From Streptomyces profundus (GTDB lineage: Bacteria > Actinomycetota > Actinomycetes > Streptomycetales > Streptomycetaceae), in assembly GCF_020740535.1 (NCBI RefSeq), contig NZ_CP082362.1, forward strand, positions 4,028,501 through 4,092,500: DNA of 64,000 nucleotides. The letters are read 5' to 3'. Positions 51,320-60,701 of this stretch are shown piece after piece. The position numbers and the translations under genes were made by a program. The notes below the pieces were generated by a model that did no database searches, had not been told where the DNA came from, and saw nothing but the letters and a program-made list of their open reading frames with translations. Position 1 is the first letter of the stretch. Each line of letters starts with the position of its first letter.

Positions 51320-53401
51320 TCACTGCCAGTCGACGACGATCCGGTTCAGAGGGGTGTCGAGGGCGAAGAGGCCGGGGCGTTGTTCGATCGCCGGGGCGTC
51401 CAGGGCCTGGATCTCGAATGCGGCCTCTCGGCTGCGGAACTCCCGGTCCCAGGTGCGGATGGCGTCGGCCACCCTCGCGGCCAACGCGTCGCTGCCGGGG
51501 CCGTGACCGATGACGCCGAACTCCCATAGCTTGTCGCCCTCGGGCGTCCTCCTCTCCGACGGACGCCTGGCCAGGTAGGTCAGGGCGCCCTTGTCGACGG
51601 CGGCGGTCGAGGAGGGATAGGGGTCTTCGGTGAGCAGGCCACCCTTGGCGGTCGGCGGGAACAGCATCCGGATCAGACCGGAAGGAAGGGAACAGGTGAC
51701 GAACAGCTCCATCCACTCCGGCGACTCCATGGCGCGGACCGTCATCCCGGTCCACTCCTCAACGCGCGGCTGGTCCAGGACTCCGGCAAGAGCGTCAGCG
51801 TCCAGGCTGAGCCCGGCGGGAGCATGGAGCCGGACGGTGCCGTCGTCGCTGAGCGGGACAACGCGGCGGTCGTCGTCGGCGATGCCGCGCCGGAGTGGCA
51901 TAAAGGTGTTCATCTCGCTGCCGAGGGAGAGCCAGCGGCCGTCGCGCGGCTCGTAGGCGATGGAGCGGCACACCGTGCCCTTGAGTCGCTGGGGAACGAG
52001 CAGCCGGCCGCCGGGCGCGAGTTGTTCCAACCAGGCGTGCGGCACGCCGTGGGCGCCCACCGTGGCGATGATCCGGTCGTATGGCGCCCCTTCGGCGTAG
52101 CCGAGGGCGCCGTCGCGGGTCACGGCCGTGACGTTGGTGATCCCGGCGGCGGCGAGGTGTTCTCGGGCGCCTTCCACCAGGTCATCGTCGACGTCGAGGG
52201 TGGTCACCCGCCCGCCCGCGCCGACCAGATGGGCGAGCAGACCGGCGTTGTAGCCGGTGCCGGCGCCGAGTTCGAGGATGTGCTTGCCGGGCTGTGCGTC
52301 GAGCTGGTCCAGCATGAGGGCGACGACGCCCGGCTGGGAGGCGCAGGAGATGGAGGTGCCGTCGGTGTCGTACTTGATGTGCACCGGCGCGTTGGCGTAC
52401 GCGTCTTCGAGCGAGGCGTCAGGCACGAAGAGGTGGCGGGGCACGCTCCGCAACGCGTCCTCGACGGCGGGAGTGCGGGCGTGTCCGTCCGCCCGGAGCT
52501 GGTCGACCAGGGCGTTGCGGAGGCGCTCGGCGTCCGCCGTGGGTGTGGCGATCGTGTCGGTGTTCACCGGGCCGACGCTAGCGGCGCTGGATGTCGCCTC
52601 GGTGCGCGACGCGGTGGGCTCACTCGTTCCCATGACTACCTCTCGTGCGGTGTTGAACAGGGTGCTCTGGTCGTCCCGGAGGAGACCAGCGCGGTTGGCG
52701 TGGAAGATCAGATGGTGGGCGAGGACGGCGCGCAGGCCCCGGGTGAGCACGCCTCCACTGGCGAGGTCGGCGAGCGTGGCCCCGGTGCTTTCGAAGGCGG
52801 TCACCCATTCGGCGTGGCCATGGAGCGGACCATCCGGTCGGCAGAGGCTGCAGGCGTCGGCGGACATGAGCTTCCGCACGGCCGGGACCAGTTCGGCCCG
52901 GCGCTCGGGCGGTAGGGGATGGGTGGCCGGCCGAAGGGCGGCAGCCTTGGCCCACACGTCGCCCTGCTCGAACCAGTCGAGCCCGGCGCCGCGCATCATG
53001 GCGCTCGCCAGCAGGACGACGGTCTCCCGTCGGCCCAGGCGTTCCGGCCCTGGCTGATAGGTGAGCAGATGGCGGGAGTCGTGGTGGAACAGCGCGTGGG
53101 CCACGTCCATGCCGTCCGGGCCGCCGAACGCCGCGACCTCGGGCTCGTAGACCTGAGGCCGGCAGGACACGGCCGAGCCGTCGCGGACGAGATCACCCAG
53201 CAGCACTTCGATCATGGGCGAGGGCTTGCCGGCGCGGTAACGCAGCGGCCAGGGCTGCTTGTTCATGAACCACCACCCGGTGAGCTGCCCCTCCGCCTCG
53301 GCGTCTATCAGGGAGGGACCGATCCGTCCGACGACGGCGCGCCGGGCGGTCTCGCGGTCGCGAAAGGTGATGTTGTGCTGCTGCCAGCGATCGGGAGGCA
53401 T
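51320..53401 (-). CDS. FxLD-system methyltransferase fused to a SpaB_C-like elimination domain
   Basis: This 693-residue two-domain protein has residues 1 to ~258 matching the thiopeptide-type bacteriocin biosynthesis (SpaB_C, glutamate-elimination) domain: VYEPEVAAFGGPDGMDVAHAL with HHDSRHLL, and WVTAFESTGATLADL. Residues ~285-500 form a protein-L-isoaspartate methyltransferase-like domain with SQPGVVALMLDQL and the SAM loop ILELGAGTGYNAGLLA (375-390). A ~190-residue unique tail follows. PIMT-type methyltransferases in class I lanthipeptide loci methylate an Asp so that it rearranges through succinimide to isoaspartate. The fusion places a possible elimination activity beside this step. ATG 53401 has GAAGGA upstream, 24 bp after lanC. 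Confidence 0.88.
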   Translation of the reverse strand: MPPDRWQQHNITFRDRETARRAVVGRIGPSLIDAEAEGQLTGWWFMNKQPWPLRYRAGKPSPMIEVLLGDLVRDGSAVSCRPQVYEPEVAAFGGPDGMDVAHALFHHDSRHLLTYQPGPERLGRRETVVLLASAMMRGAGLDWFEQGDVWAKAAALRPATHPLPPERRAELVPAVRKLMSADACSLCRPDGPLHGHAEWVTAFESTGATLADLASGGVLTRGLRAVLAHHLIFHANRAGLLRDDQSTLFNTAREVVMGTSEPTASRTEATSSAASVGPVNTDTIATPTADAERLRNALVDQLRADGHARTPAVEDALRSVPRHLFVPDASLEDAYANAPVHIKYDTDGTSISCASQPGVVALMLDQLDAQPGKHILELGAGTGYNAGLLAHLVGAGGRVTTLDVDDDLVEGAREHLAAAGITNVTAVTRDGALGYAEGAPYDRIIATVGAHGVPHAWLEQLAPGGRLLVPQRLKGTVCRSIAYEPRDGRWLSLGSEMNTFMPLRRGIADDDRRVVPLSDDGTVRLHAPAGLSLDADALAGVLDQPRVEEWTGMTVRAMESPEWMELFVTCSLPSGLIRMLFPPTAKGGLLTEDPYPSSTAAVDKGALTYLARRPSERRTPEGDKLWEFGVIGHGPGSDALAARVADAIRTWDREFRSREAAFEIQALDAPAIEQRPGLFALDTPLNRIVVDWQ

Positions 53402-53425
53402 GGGCGTCCTTCGGTTGGTGGTGGA

Positions 53426-54688
53426 TCAGGCGATGAGCAGGCAGGCGTCCCAGGCCGACCCGGGTGGTGTGGCGGTGGCGGGCGCGAGCAGCGCCAGGGC
53501 TATGCCGGCCGCGCCGCCGAGGAACCCGGGGTCCTGCTTCTTGTCTTGAACGAGCACGCCGGCCATGAGCTCGGGGTCCGTGCCCGGTGGGGTGGCCGCA
53601 GCCAAGGGGACTCGCAACGCGGCGCGGAGCCGGCCAACCGTCGTGGAGTGTGCGTCTTCAGCGACCCGAGCGGCGACATGGGCGAGGCCGGCGAAACCGT
53701 GACACAGGCCGCTGTCGGTCATGGCCCTCAGTTGGTCGGGATCGGCGAGGGCGGCCACGAGCGCGTTCTCCGCGTCGATCTGGCGGTTCGTTTCGCCGAG
53801 GGCGAGAGCCGCGAGTTGTTGGGCGCGGGCGAGGCCGGCGGTGCCGTAGCACCAGGAAGGCCGCCGAGGCTGGTACGGGAGAAGGCGACCGTTGCGCAGT
53901 TCTTCCCGGGTGACCCAGTACGGCCAGGCCGGTGCGCCGCCTGAGTTTCCCCGCCAGCGGTCCAGCCAGGCCAGGATGGTGCGCAGCGCCGCATGGTGGC
54001 CGTCGACGAGGGTTCCGTTCCGGGCAGCGAGTGCGAGGAGCGCCAGCACGCCGCCGATGCCGTGCGCCATGCCGGTGTTGGCGTGCCCGCCGGGAAAACG
54101 GTCGTCCGGCCTGCCGGAAGGACCCGTCCGCGTCCACCAGCCCGGCAGGCGTTCCCCGTCGTGAGTGATCGGCTCGGTGAGGCGCACGCAGTAGTCGAGA
54201 ACGGCACGTGCGGTCGGACCACCGGGGTCCCGGCGCAGAAGGTGGGCGCCGTATCCGGTCAGTCCCCGGATGGCGTCGAACTCGGCGAGTTGTGGCAGGC
54301 GTCCGGCGTCGATGCGACGGTGCGCGATGTCGAGATGGTGCCTGACGTCCACGACGATCTGCCGGTCCATCGTGTCCAGGGCGCGTCGGTAGGAGCCGGG
54401 AAGGTGATCGGCGGCGCAGACCAGGGCATGGGCGAAGGCGGGCATCCCGTAGAAGGGATGGCTGTGCGGGCCGCTGGTGAGCGGTTGGTCGGAGGCCGCA
54501 GCGAGCCAGTCGTGGGCGCGCTGCCACGGCGCCACACCGCGCACGGCTCGTTCGATGTGCAGGAGTGCGATGCCGGGCGGGCCGTAGGCGAGGTGCTGCC
54601 GGTGTTCCCGGCGGGCCGGAACCGTACTGGGGCCGGCGAGCTGGTGAGCAACGGCGTCGACCAAGGCGAACGCGGGATGGGCGGTCAC
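53426..54688 (-). CDS. Lanthipeptide cyclase LanC
   Basis: This 420-residue zinc enzyme adds cysteine thiols to dehydrated Ser/Thr to form lanthionine rings. The zinc ligands are Cys280 in WCYGTAGLARA and Cys329-His330 in GLCHGFAGLAHV. GMAHGIGGVLALLALAARNG is the conserved alpha-toroid motif, and GFLGGAAGIALALLA closes the ring. GTG 54688 has GGGAGG 6 bp upstream and overlaps the lanB stop (GTGA). This start gives the conserved family length. Confidence 0.93.
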   Translation of the reverse strand: MTAHPAFALVDAVAHQLAGPSTVPARREHRQHLAYGPPGIALLHIERAVRGVAPWQRAHDWLAAASDQPLTSGPHSHPFYGMPAFAHALVCAADHLPGSYRRALDTMDRQIVVDVRHHLDIAHRRIDAGRLPQLAEFDAIRGLTGYGAHLLRRDPGGPTARAVLDYCVRLTEPITHDGERLPGWWTRTGPSGRPDDRFPGGHANTGMAHGIGGVLALLALAARNGTLVDGHHAALRTILAWLDRWRGNSGGAPAWPYWVTREELRNGRLLPYQPRRPSWCYGTAGLARAQQLAALALGETNRQIDAENALVAALADPDQLRAMTDSGLCHGFAGLAHVAARVAEDAHSTTVGRLRAALRVPLAAATPPGTDPELMAGVLVQDKKQDPGFLGGAAGIALALLAPATATPPGSAWDACLLIA

Positions 54689-57600
54689 GTCGGCCTCCCG
54701 GTGGTGCGTGCGGTCCAGGCCAGCGCGGCGGCACGCGCGAGGTAGCGGCACACCTCTTCCTCGGGGAAGTTCACCGCGACGTGGCGGACGAAGTGGACGT
54801 GCAGCAGGGAGGTGAGGACATCATCGAGCGCGATGCCCTCGGTGTCCGGGCCGGGAAGGTGTGTCCGGTATGCGGCGAGCGCCACGTCCCGCCCGGCCCA
54901 CCCCGACACGACGACGCTTCCGCCCGGCACATCGCGGAGCGCCGCCCAGTCGTCCGACGGGTTGGCGAGCCGTACGGCTTCGGCGAACTCCGCCCGCGCA
55001 ACGCGCACGGGAGCCGCCGGCGGGATGTGGTCGATCAGCCATCGCGTTCCGGCCTCGACACCACCGAGGAACGCGGAGGCGATGGCGACGGTATGGGCAG
55101 CCACCAGCGCGCGCTGGCCGAGACGTCGCGGCTCGGCGAGCTGGGCCAGGACAGCGCGCGAGTCCGCCCGGAACACCTCCTCGGCCGCCTCCCAGGCGTC
55201 GCCGGAACCCCAACGGCCCATCTCGCGATAGGAGGTGAGGTAGCGCAGATCGGCCAGCAGGCCGGCGCCACGTAGCCCGTCGGCCCAGGCGCTCACCGTT
55301 CGGGCCGTGTCGGCGAAGGCTCCCGGCTCGCGGAGACTGATGCGAACGCGGAGATGCTGAGCCGGGTCTCGGAAGCGGATGAACCACCATGGCGGGTCAC
55401 CGAGTTGTTCGAGAAGACGGGGAACGTGCCGGGCGAGCAGCGCGTCCTGCCGCCGAGGATCGCCGTAGAGGGCGGCCAGAAGTACCGAGGAGCCGGCGGG
55501 AGTCTGCACCTGAGCTGCGGAGAGGTTCCGCGCCGAGGTGGGGGCAGGCAGCCGCGGCCATGCCGGCGGGCGTGTCGCCCTGAGCGGCACCACGACCTCG
55601 TGGGCTCGCCCGCCGCACCAACCGTAAGCCTCCGGCTCCGGAGCTTCGACGAGCACGGCGAGTCCCGAACGGTTGAGGTGCTGGCGCAGCAGCGTCCGGT
55701 GGCCCGCCTCGTCCAGGTCGAGGAACAGACGCCGGTCGCCCTCGACGAGGTGGACGCGGCGGGGCAGCCGCCGCCGAGCCTGCACGTCGCTGAGCGCCGC
55801 TTCCCACTCCGACCGCAGGCAGTCACGGTCCGGCAACTCGGCTGCCTCCAGCCGCCAGCGCGCCGGAGACAGCACCGTCCGCCCATGCCGCAGGCGCGGA
55901 AGGTAGGGCATCGCCGCGGCGGCGCCCCAGTCGAACACGGTGACCTGCGCGCACTGAGCCCGAGACAGCTCGCTGAGGAAGCGCGCCAACGGTGGGGTGT
56001 GCGTGTGCGGGTTCAGCGCGTTCATCCCGATGGCTTCGACGCGGTGGCCTCGCTCCGGGGCGGCCAGGTACATGCGGCGGCCGTCGCACCCCACCGCCAA
56101 GTCATCCGGAGTGAGGACCGCGTCTTCCGGGGCGCGGTGCTCCTGGAGGCTGATCACGGTTGGCAGGACCTGCGGGGCGCGGGTGACATGTGCGGTCTCG
56201 GCGTTCAGTGGGGGGAAGGACAGCTGCGCGGGCACGGTGCCACCATCCGCGACCGGGAGGTCCGACAGCTCCGCAGCCAACGCCTCTCGGTCGTCCGGAG
56301 CCAGCATGCCGAGGAACCGGCCCGTGGACACGCCAACACCGCGAGAAACACTCACCACCTCCAACCGAAACCGCCCCTGCCGCAAGGCGTCCAGGCTGGC
56401 CGCGTGCACCCGGACCCCGACCTCCAAGTGGGGCGGCAGCCGAGGCTCGTCGGGGCCGACGTCCAGGGCCGCGATCACCTCGTCGGTGAGGACCACCTCG
56501 TCCCGTCCGTCGAGGGCGGCGGCCTGCGCCAAGCGCACGAGGACGTCATCCCGCGCGGAGATCCGGGGGCGCCGCGCGCCGGCCGGAGTCCCCGGGTAGC
56601 CGTCGGGATAGCCGGTACCGCTGTCCGCCACGACTTCGGCGAGCGGCACCAGCGTGCCGATCCCGTACCGCTCGTAGAACCGCTGGTGGTACTCGTTCCA
56701 CGCGGCGGTCCCGTAAGGCCGAGCGCTCACTCGGGTCAGGACAAGGGCGGCGCGCTCGATCTCCCTGGCCACCTCGTCCGGCACGACGATCCGCGCGTCC
56801 ACCCGCAGGTCCAGTGCCAAGGGATGACGGCGCAGACCGGGAACGAGGTCCCGCATCCGCTCCGCTGCCCGTTCCCGACCGCCGGGCGAGCCGCACGTGT
56901 CCAGGGCCTCCCGGACACCGTGCAGTTCGGCGACCTGGACCACGTCTCCCGCGCTCACCGCGTCGAGTTGCCCGAGCAGATATCCGAGCGCATCGGTCTC
57001 GGTGCTCGGCGCGTGCAGGCTGGTGATCAACACCCGCCTTCGAATCAGCTCTCGTAGCAGCCCCCTCGCCCTCTCCGGCCCGGCCTCGGGGAACTCCGCC
57101 CGGAGTGCGTCCCGCAGCGCACCAAACCGGATCGGTGCGTGAGCAGCGGCGAGGACCGCACGCACCGGTTGGGTCAGGGCCAGCGACGCCTCGACAGCAC
57201 GAGGCCGGTCGTCCTGGGCATCGGACTGGAAGGGGACGATGAGCCGGTCGTCACGGCTGGTCACGGCGCTGTTGACGACAACGGGCAGGCGTTCCAGAAG
57301 CTCCGGACACGACTCCAGCCGCTCGACCACGGCAGCCAACCACTCGGCCCCCGCACGGGCGACGACCACGTGCTCCTCGCCCCAGTCCGCACGCGCCCGC
57401 GGACCGAACTTCGCGGTCGCCACGCCGGCGAACAGGCCGAAGGGCGTTGGCCGATGCTGGGCCCGCAACAGGTAGCGGGCCACGGACAGGGCCGCACGCC
57501 GGACATCCCGCTGGGGAGGACGCTCGGTCATACACAGGGTGTGGACCCGGTCTGCCAGCACCGGGCTGGAGTGCCGCAGCGCCTCCGCCAAGTCCCGGTC

Positions 57601-57756
57601 CGCCCAGACCGCGCGCAGCCACGTCGCTTGAGCGGACACCGCGCCGGGTGAACGTTCGTCGAGGTCGGGGCATGGCGGCACCGGTTGCGAAGGCCGGGCC
57701 ACAGCGCGCACGAGGGCGGTGGCGCCGGCTCGGAACGGTGCGGGCGGAGCAGCCAT
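54685..57756 (-). CDS. Lanthipeptide dehydratase LanB, full length
   Basis: This 1023-residue class I dehydratase has an N-terminal glutamylation domain (ARYLLRAQHRPTPFGLFAGV, YGTAAWNEYHQRFYERYGIG), a middle region, and a C-terminal elimination (SpaB_C) domain from about residue 760: LLAALYGDPRRQDALLARHV, WWFIRFRDPAQHLRVRISLR, YLTSYREMGRWGSGDAWEAA. It uses glutamyl-tRNA to glutamylate Ser/Thr and then eliminates glutamate to dehydroamino acids. ATG 57756 is 5 nt after GGAGGT; TTG one codon upstream is too close. The gene sits 87 bp after the precursor gene. Confidence 0.95.
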   Translation of the reverse strand: MAAPPAPFRAGATALVRAVARPSQPVPPCPDLDERSPGAVSAQATWLRAVWADRDLAEALRHSSPVLADRVHTLCMTERPPQRDVRRAALSVARYLLRAQHRPTPFGLFAGVATAKFGPRARADWGEEHVVVARAGAEWLAAVVERLESCPELLERLPVVVNSAVTSRDDRLIVPFQSDAQDDRPRAVEASLALTQPVRAVLAAAHAPIRFGALRDALRAEFPEAGPERARGLLRELIRRRVLITSLHAPSTETDALGYLLGQLDAVSAGDVVQVAELHGVREALDTCGSPGGRERAAERMRDLVPGLRRHPLALDLRVDARIVVPDEVAREIERAALVLTRVSARPYGTAAWNEYHQRFYERYGIGTLVPLAEVVADSGTGYPDGYPGTPAGARRPRISARDDVLVRLAQAAALDGRDEVVLTDEVIAALDVGPDEPRLPPHLEVGVRVHAASLDALRQGRFRLEVVSVSRGVGVSTGRFLGMLAPDDREALAAELSDLPVADGGTVPAQLSFPPLNAETAHVTRAPQVLPTVISLQEHRAPEDAVLTPDDLAVGCDGRRMYLAAPERGHRVEAIGMNALNPHTHTPPLARFLSELSRAQCAQVTVFDWGAAAAMPYLPRLRHGRTVLSPARWRLEAAELPDRDCLRSEWEAALSDVQARRRLPRRVHLVEGDRRLFLDLDEAGHRTLLRQHLNRSGLAVLVEAPEPEAYGWCGGRAHEVVVPLRATRPPAWPRLPAPTSARNLSAAQVQTPAGSSVLLAALYGDPRRQDALLARHVPRLLEQLGDPPWWFIRFRDPAQHLRVRISLREPGAFADTARTVSAWADGLRGAGLLADLRYLTSYREMGRWGSGDAWEAAEEVFRADSRAVLAQLAEPRRLGQRALVAAHTVAIASAFLGGVEAGTRWLIDHIPPAAPVRVARAEFAEAVRLANPSDDWAALRDVPGGSVVVSGWAGRDVALAAYRTHLPGPDTEGIALDDVLTSLLHVHFVRHVAVNFPEEEVCRYLARAAALAWTARTTGRPT

Positions 57757-57843
57757 CAATGACCTCCGTAGGTGACGGGACGGGCAGCCGGTGCCGCCGC
57801 GTTCGGACGCGGCGGCACCAGACCCGCAGGAACGCGGTACCGG

Positions 57844-58023
57844 TCAGGCGACGTTGGTGGTGCAGGCGCCGCAGGTGGACCCGCAGTTGTCGTCGGTCAG
57901 GTTGACGAGGCCAGCCGGGTCGGAAATCTCGACGAGAGAAACGTCCAGGTCGAAACCGTCCGACACCGCCGGGTCCTGCGGGCGCACCTCGCTGCTGCTG
58001 GGAACTGCGGTGATGAGAGACAT
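57844..58023 (-). CDS. FxLD-family class I lanthipeptide precursor (LanA)
   Basis: This 59-residue peptide has the leader recognition motif FDLD at residues 24-27, which defines the FxLD family, then a core near residues 41-59 with three cysteines (47, 51, 54), threonines 43, 50, 55 and 56, and Ser49. Three thioether rings are possible. Asp44-Asp45-Asn46 before the first Cys is the likely target of the partner methyltransferase (isoaspartate). ATG 58023 has GAGGAG 7 bp upstream. The peptide ends CTTNVA. It starts the operon and is followed by lanB. Confidence 0.92.
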   Translation of the reverse strand: MSLITAVPSSSEVRPQDPAVSDGFDLDVSLVEISDPAGLVNLTDDNCGSTCGACTTNVA

Positions 58024-58212
58024 GCCAAACTCCTCGTTGTTGTGCCGTTGTTGTTGGGCGGTCACGCCCACCAGGTGCCGCCCGGGGCCCTTGCTCCGTG
58101 GACGACTCCTGGCCGCCCGACGCGGGGGCGCCGCACAGGAAGTCCTCGCGGCTCTCCGCCCCGCGCCGGGAAGATCTGGCGCCAGCTGCTGGCGGTGCCG
58201 TGGCCGGGGCGC

Positions 58213-58659
58213 TCACTCGGCCCCCTCGGTGCGCAGTTCCGCCCAGACCTCTTTGCCCCACGGGCACCTCTCCGTGCCCCTGATCTCGCAGCCCCAGCCG
58301 TCGGCGACGGCTTCGATGAGGAACAGCCCTCGCCCCGACTCGTCGCTCTCGCCTGCGCAGCCGAGCTCCGGTAGACGCGACGGCTCCTCGTCCACGACTC
58401 CGACACGCACCCGCGTCGCGCTCGGTCGTCCGAGGACCACATGTATCTCGACGCACGAGGTGTGCCGGGCGGCGTTCGCGATCAGCTCCGTGACGACCAG
58501 CGCTGCTTGGTCAGCGAGGTCGTCCAGGTGCCACACCCCGAGTACGCCTCGGACGAGCTCGCGGCCGATCTCGGCGGTGGACGGTTCGCAGGGGAGGGTC
58601 TGGCTGTACGTGGGGTGGCCGACGGAGACGGCCTCAGTTGGCGTTCTCAGACTCGTCAT
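58213..58659 (-). CDS. HATPase_c ATP-binding protein (anti-sigma-factor-like)
   Basis: This 148-residue GHKL ATPase-fold protein resembles RsbW/SpoIIAB-type regulatory kinases. The N-box is VVTELIANAARHTS, the G1-like motif VGVVDEEPSRLPEL, and the G2-like SGRGLFLIEAVADGWG. Streptomycetes have many such small proteins near HTH regulators, where they may act as serine kinases or ligand-binding partners. The gene is divergent from the HTH/TPR gene at 58885 and lies 190 bp upstream of the lanthipeptide precursor. ATG 58659 is a reasonable start; GTG 58698 is possible. It has no neighbouring anti-anti-sigma gene. Confidence 0.82.
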   Translation of the reverse strand: MTSLRTPTEAVSVGHPTYSQTLPCEPSTAEIGRELVRGVLGVWHLDDLADQAALVVTELIANAARHTSCVEIHVVLGRPSATRVRVGVVDEEPSRLPELGCAGESDESGRGLFLIEAVADGWGCEIRGTERCPWGKEVWAELRTEGAE

Positions 58660-58884
58660 GGGGATGGAGCCTTCGTGTGGTCTCGGCGCTCGGCCCACCC
58701 CGATGCGGAACTTCAGGGCCGGGCCGAGCCGTCAACAGCCGCTGCGAGCGGCCGACACCAAGACAACTCCCCCTCATCGGCAAGTGATTAGGGCGATCGA
58801 CTCCTTACCGAGCGGCACGGCCTAGGGTGATTTGACCTTCCCTTTACCTCGCTCTTGAGGGCGTGGGAGAGCTACCGTGCGGGC

Positions 58885-60165
58885 ATGGACACCACGCGCA
58901 ACACGGTCCTTGAGGCGTGGATGGCCGAACACGGGTACAGCTCCAACAGCCTTGCCGACGCGGTGAACAGCGCCATGGAGAGACTGACCGGGCGACCCGG
59001 TGGTCTCGACGGCTCATCGGTCCGCGCCTGGAAGGCCGGCCGGGTCACCTGGCCGAAGTCGGTCACCCGCAAGGCACTTGAGGATGTCAGCGGCCTGCCC
59101 GCCGTCGCCTTAGGGTTCGTGCCACGGAGCCGGCCTCCGACCGCCCCGGCCGCATCGCAGCAGGAGGACCTCGACATGAAGCGCCGCAGCCTTGTCGGTG
59201 GCATCGCGGCTGCCGCCGCCGCGGCAGCCGCGCCCGGGACCGCGTCGCGCCGCATCGGCATGAGCGACGTCAACCGCCTGAACCAGCGCTTCGCCGAGAT
59301 CATCGCCAGCGACCACCGGCACGGTGGACAACTCGGCATCGAGCAGCGGGCCGCCGCGCTCGCCGACGAGGCGCTCAACCTCCAGAACGCGGGGAGCGCC
59401 ACCCAACGCGTGCGCAGCAGCATCTACGCCTCTGCGGCGGCCTTCCGTTCCTCGGCGATGTGGGCCGCCATCGACGGCCGGCGCTACGACATCGCCAAGG
59501 GACACATGCGCGAGGCCCAAGCCCTCGCCGAGATGTCCGGCGACCAGGCGATCAAGTTCCGCATCTGGAGCCACGCGGGCACCATGTACCGGCACATGGG
59601 CCGCCCAGCCGACGCCATCGCCGCCAATGACGTGGCCCGCAACCTCCACCTCACCCGTCGCGATCCCCTGTTCGCCTCCCTCGGCCTGGCCCGCCAGGGC
59701 GCCATCCACGGCACGGCGCAGGACCGCACCGGCGCCCGCCGGGCTTTCGGGCAGGCCCAGGAAGCCATGCTGCGCGCCGATCCAGCCGACCACCGGCCGG
59801 TGTGGTTGCTCGCCTTCTACGACCAGGCGGAGTTGGACTCCCTGGCCCTCTGCGCGCATCTGGCGCTCGGCGACTACCCGGTCGCCGAGTACCACGCGCA
59901 CCGCTGCCTGTCGGCCCTCCGGCCGCACATGGTCCGCTCCCGGGCCATCGCCACCACCCGGCTCGCCCATGCCCAACTCGCCCAGGGCGACGCGGACGCC
60001 GCCACGGAGACCGCGATGAACGTTCCCTCCGATGCCGCTACCCGGCACGCCCGAGTGTCGCGGATGCTCCAGGAGTTCGGGGCCGCGCTCCGGGCCACGG
60101 CGCCCGGCAGTACCACCGCGCGGACCTGGACCGAGCACGCCGCCACCTGGAGGATGGCCGCATGA
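58885..60165 (+). CDS. HTH/TPR-type transcriptional regulator
   Basis: This 426-residue protein has an N-terminal XRE-like helix-turn-helix (LADAVNSAMERLTGRPGG, SSVRAWKAGRVTWPKSVTRK) and a long TPR-like C-terminal domain (IEQRAAALADEALNLQNAGS, YDIAKGHMREAQALAEMSG and later repeats). An internal MKRRSLVGG followed by an alanine run at residue 98 resembles a Tat signal and also has a good AGGAGG upstream. These proteins are often named transcriptional regulators next to lanthipeptide or differentiation genes. It overlaps the GNAT gene (ATGA) and is divergent from the HATPase gene. Confidence 0.8.
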   Translation: MDTTRNTVLEAWMAEHGYSSNSLADAVNSAMERLTGRPGGLDGSSVRAWKAGRVTWPKSVTRKALEDVSGLPAVALGFVPRSRPPTAPAASQQEDLDMKRRSLVGGIAAAAAAAAAPGTASRRIGMSDVNRLNQRFAEIIASDHRHGGQLGIEQRAAALADEALNLQNAGSATQRVRSSIYASAAAFRSSAMWAAIDGRRYDIAKGHMREAQALAEMSGDQAIKFRIWSHAGTMYRHMGRPADAIAANDVARNLHLTRRDPLFASLGLARQGAIHGTAQDRTGARRAFGQAQEAMLRADPADHRPVWLLAFYDQAELDSLALCAHLALGDYPVAEYHAHRCLSALRPHMVRSRAIATTRLAHAQLAQGDADAATETAMNVPSDAATRHARVSRMLQEFGAALRATAPGSTTARTWTEHAATWRMAA

Positions 60166-60701
60166 CCACGGCACCCGCCATCGAACTGCGCACCTTCACC
60201 ACGCTCGACCCCGTCCGCGGGGACCTTCTCAACGTGTACGCCGAGGTGCGCGCGCCTCTGCTCCACCTGCCGAACTACGCGGTCACGGCGTTCGGTGAAC
60301 GCCTCGACCGGCACGGCATCGAGCCGGGCTTCACGGCCGTCCTCGCCTACGCGGACGGCCAACCGGTCGGCTACGCCTACGCCAACACCATCGAACACGG
60401 CGACCGCTACTGGCAGCGCACCAACCCGACGCCGCCGGCGAAGTACACCGAACACCCAGCCGTGGCCCTGAAGGAGATCGGCGTCAGCCCCTCCTGGCGC
60501 AAAACCGGCACCGCCCGCGGCATCCACGACACTCTTCTCGCCATCCGCGACGAGCCGTACGTCACGCTCATGGTCAACCCGGCGGCGGGGGAAGGAAAGG
60601 TCCACCAGCACTACCGGTCGTGGGGCTACGAGGACATCGGCCAGAGCCAGCCGTCACCGGCCTCGCCGGTCCTGTTGGTGATGGTCCGCAACGTCCCCTG
60701 A
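60162..60701 (+). CDS. GNAT-family N-acetyltransferase
   Basis: This 179-residue protein has a GNAT core with FTAVLAYADGQPVGYAYANT, LKEIGVSPSWRKTGTARGIH (motif A) and LMVNPAAGEGKVHQHYRSWG. The pyrophosphate loop is RKTGTARG, which deviates from the usual Q/RxxGxG/A by having Thr-Ala. The ATG overlaps the regulator stop, suggesting a functional link. The acceptor is unknown; self-protection or modification of the peptide are both unsupported options. Confidence 0.8.
   Translation: MTTAPAIELRTFTTLDPVRGDLLNVYAEVRAPLLHLPNYAVTAFGERLDRHGIEPGFTAVLAYADGQPVGYAYANTIEHGDRYWQRTNPTPPAKYTEHPAVALKEIGVSPSWRKTGTARGIHDTLLAIRDEPYVTLMVNPAAGEGKVHQHYRSWGYEDIGQSQPSPASPVLLVMVRNVP

Noticed and set aside
55354..57057. 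567-codon plus-strand frame opposite lanB
   Set aside because: It is a shadow of the dehydratase gene with no family features.
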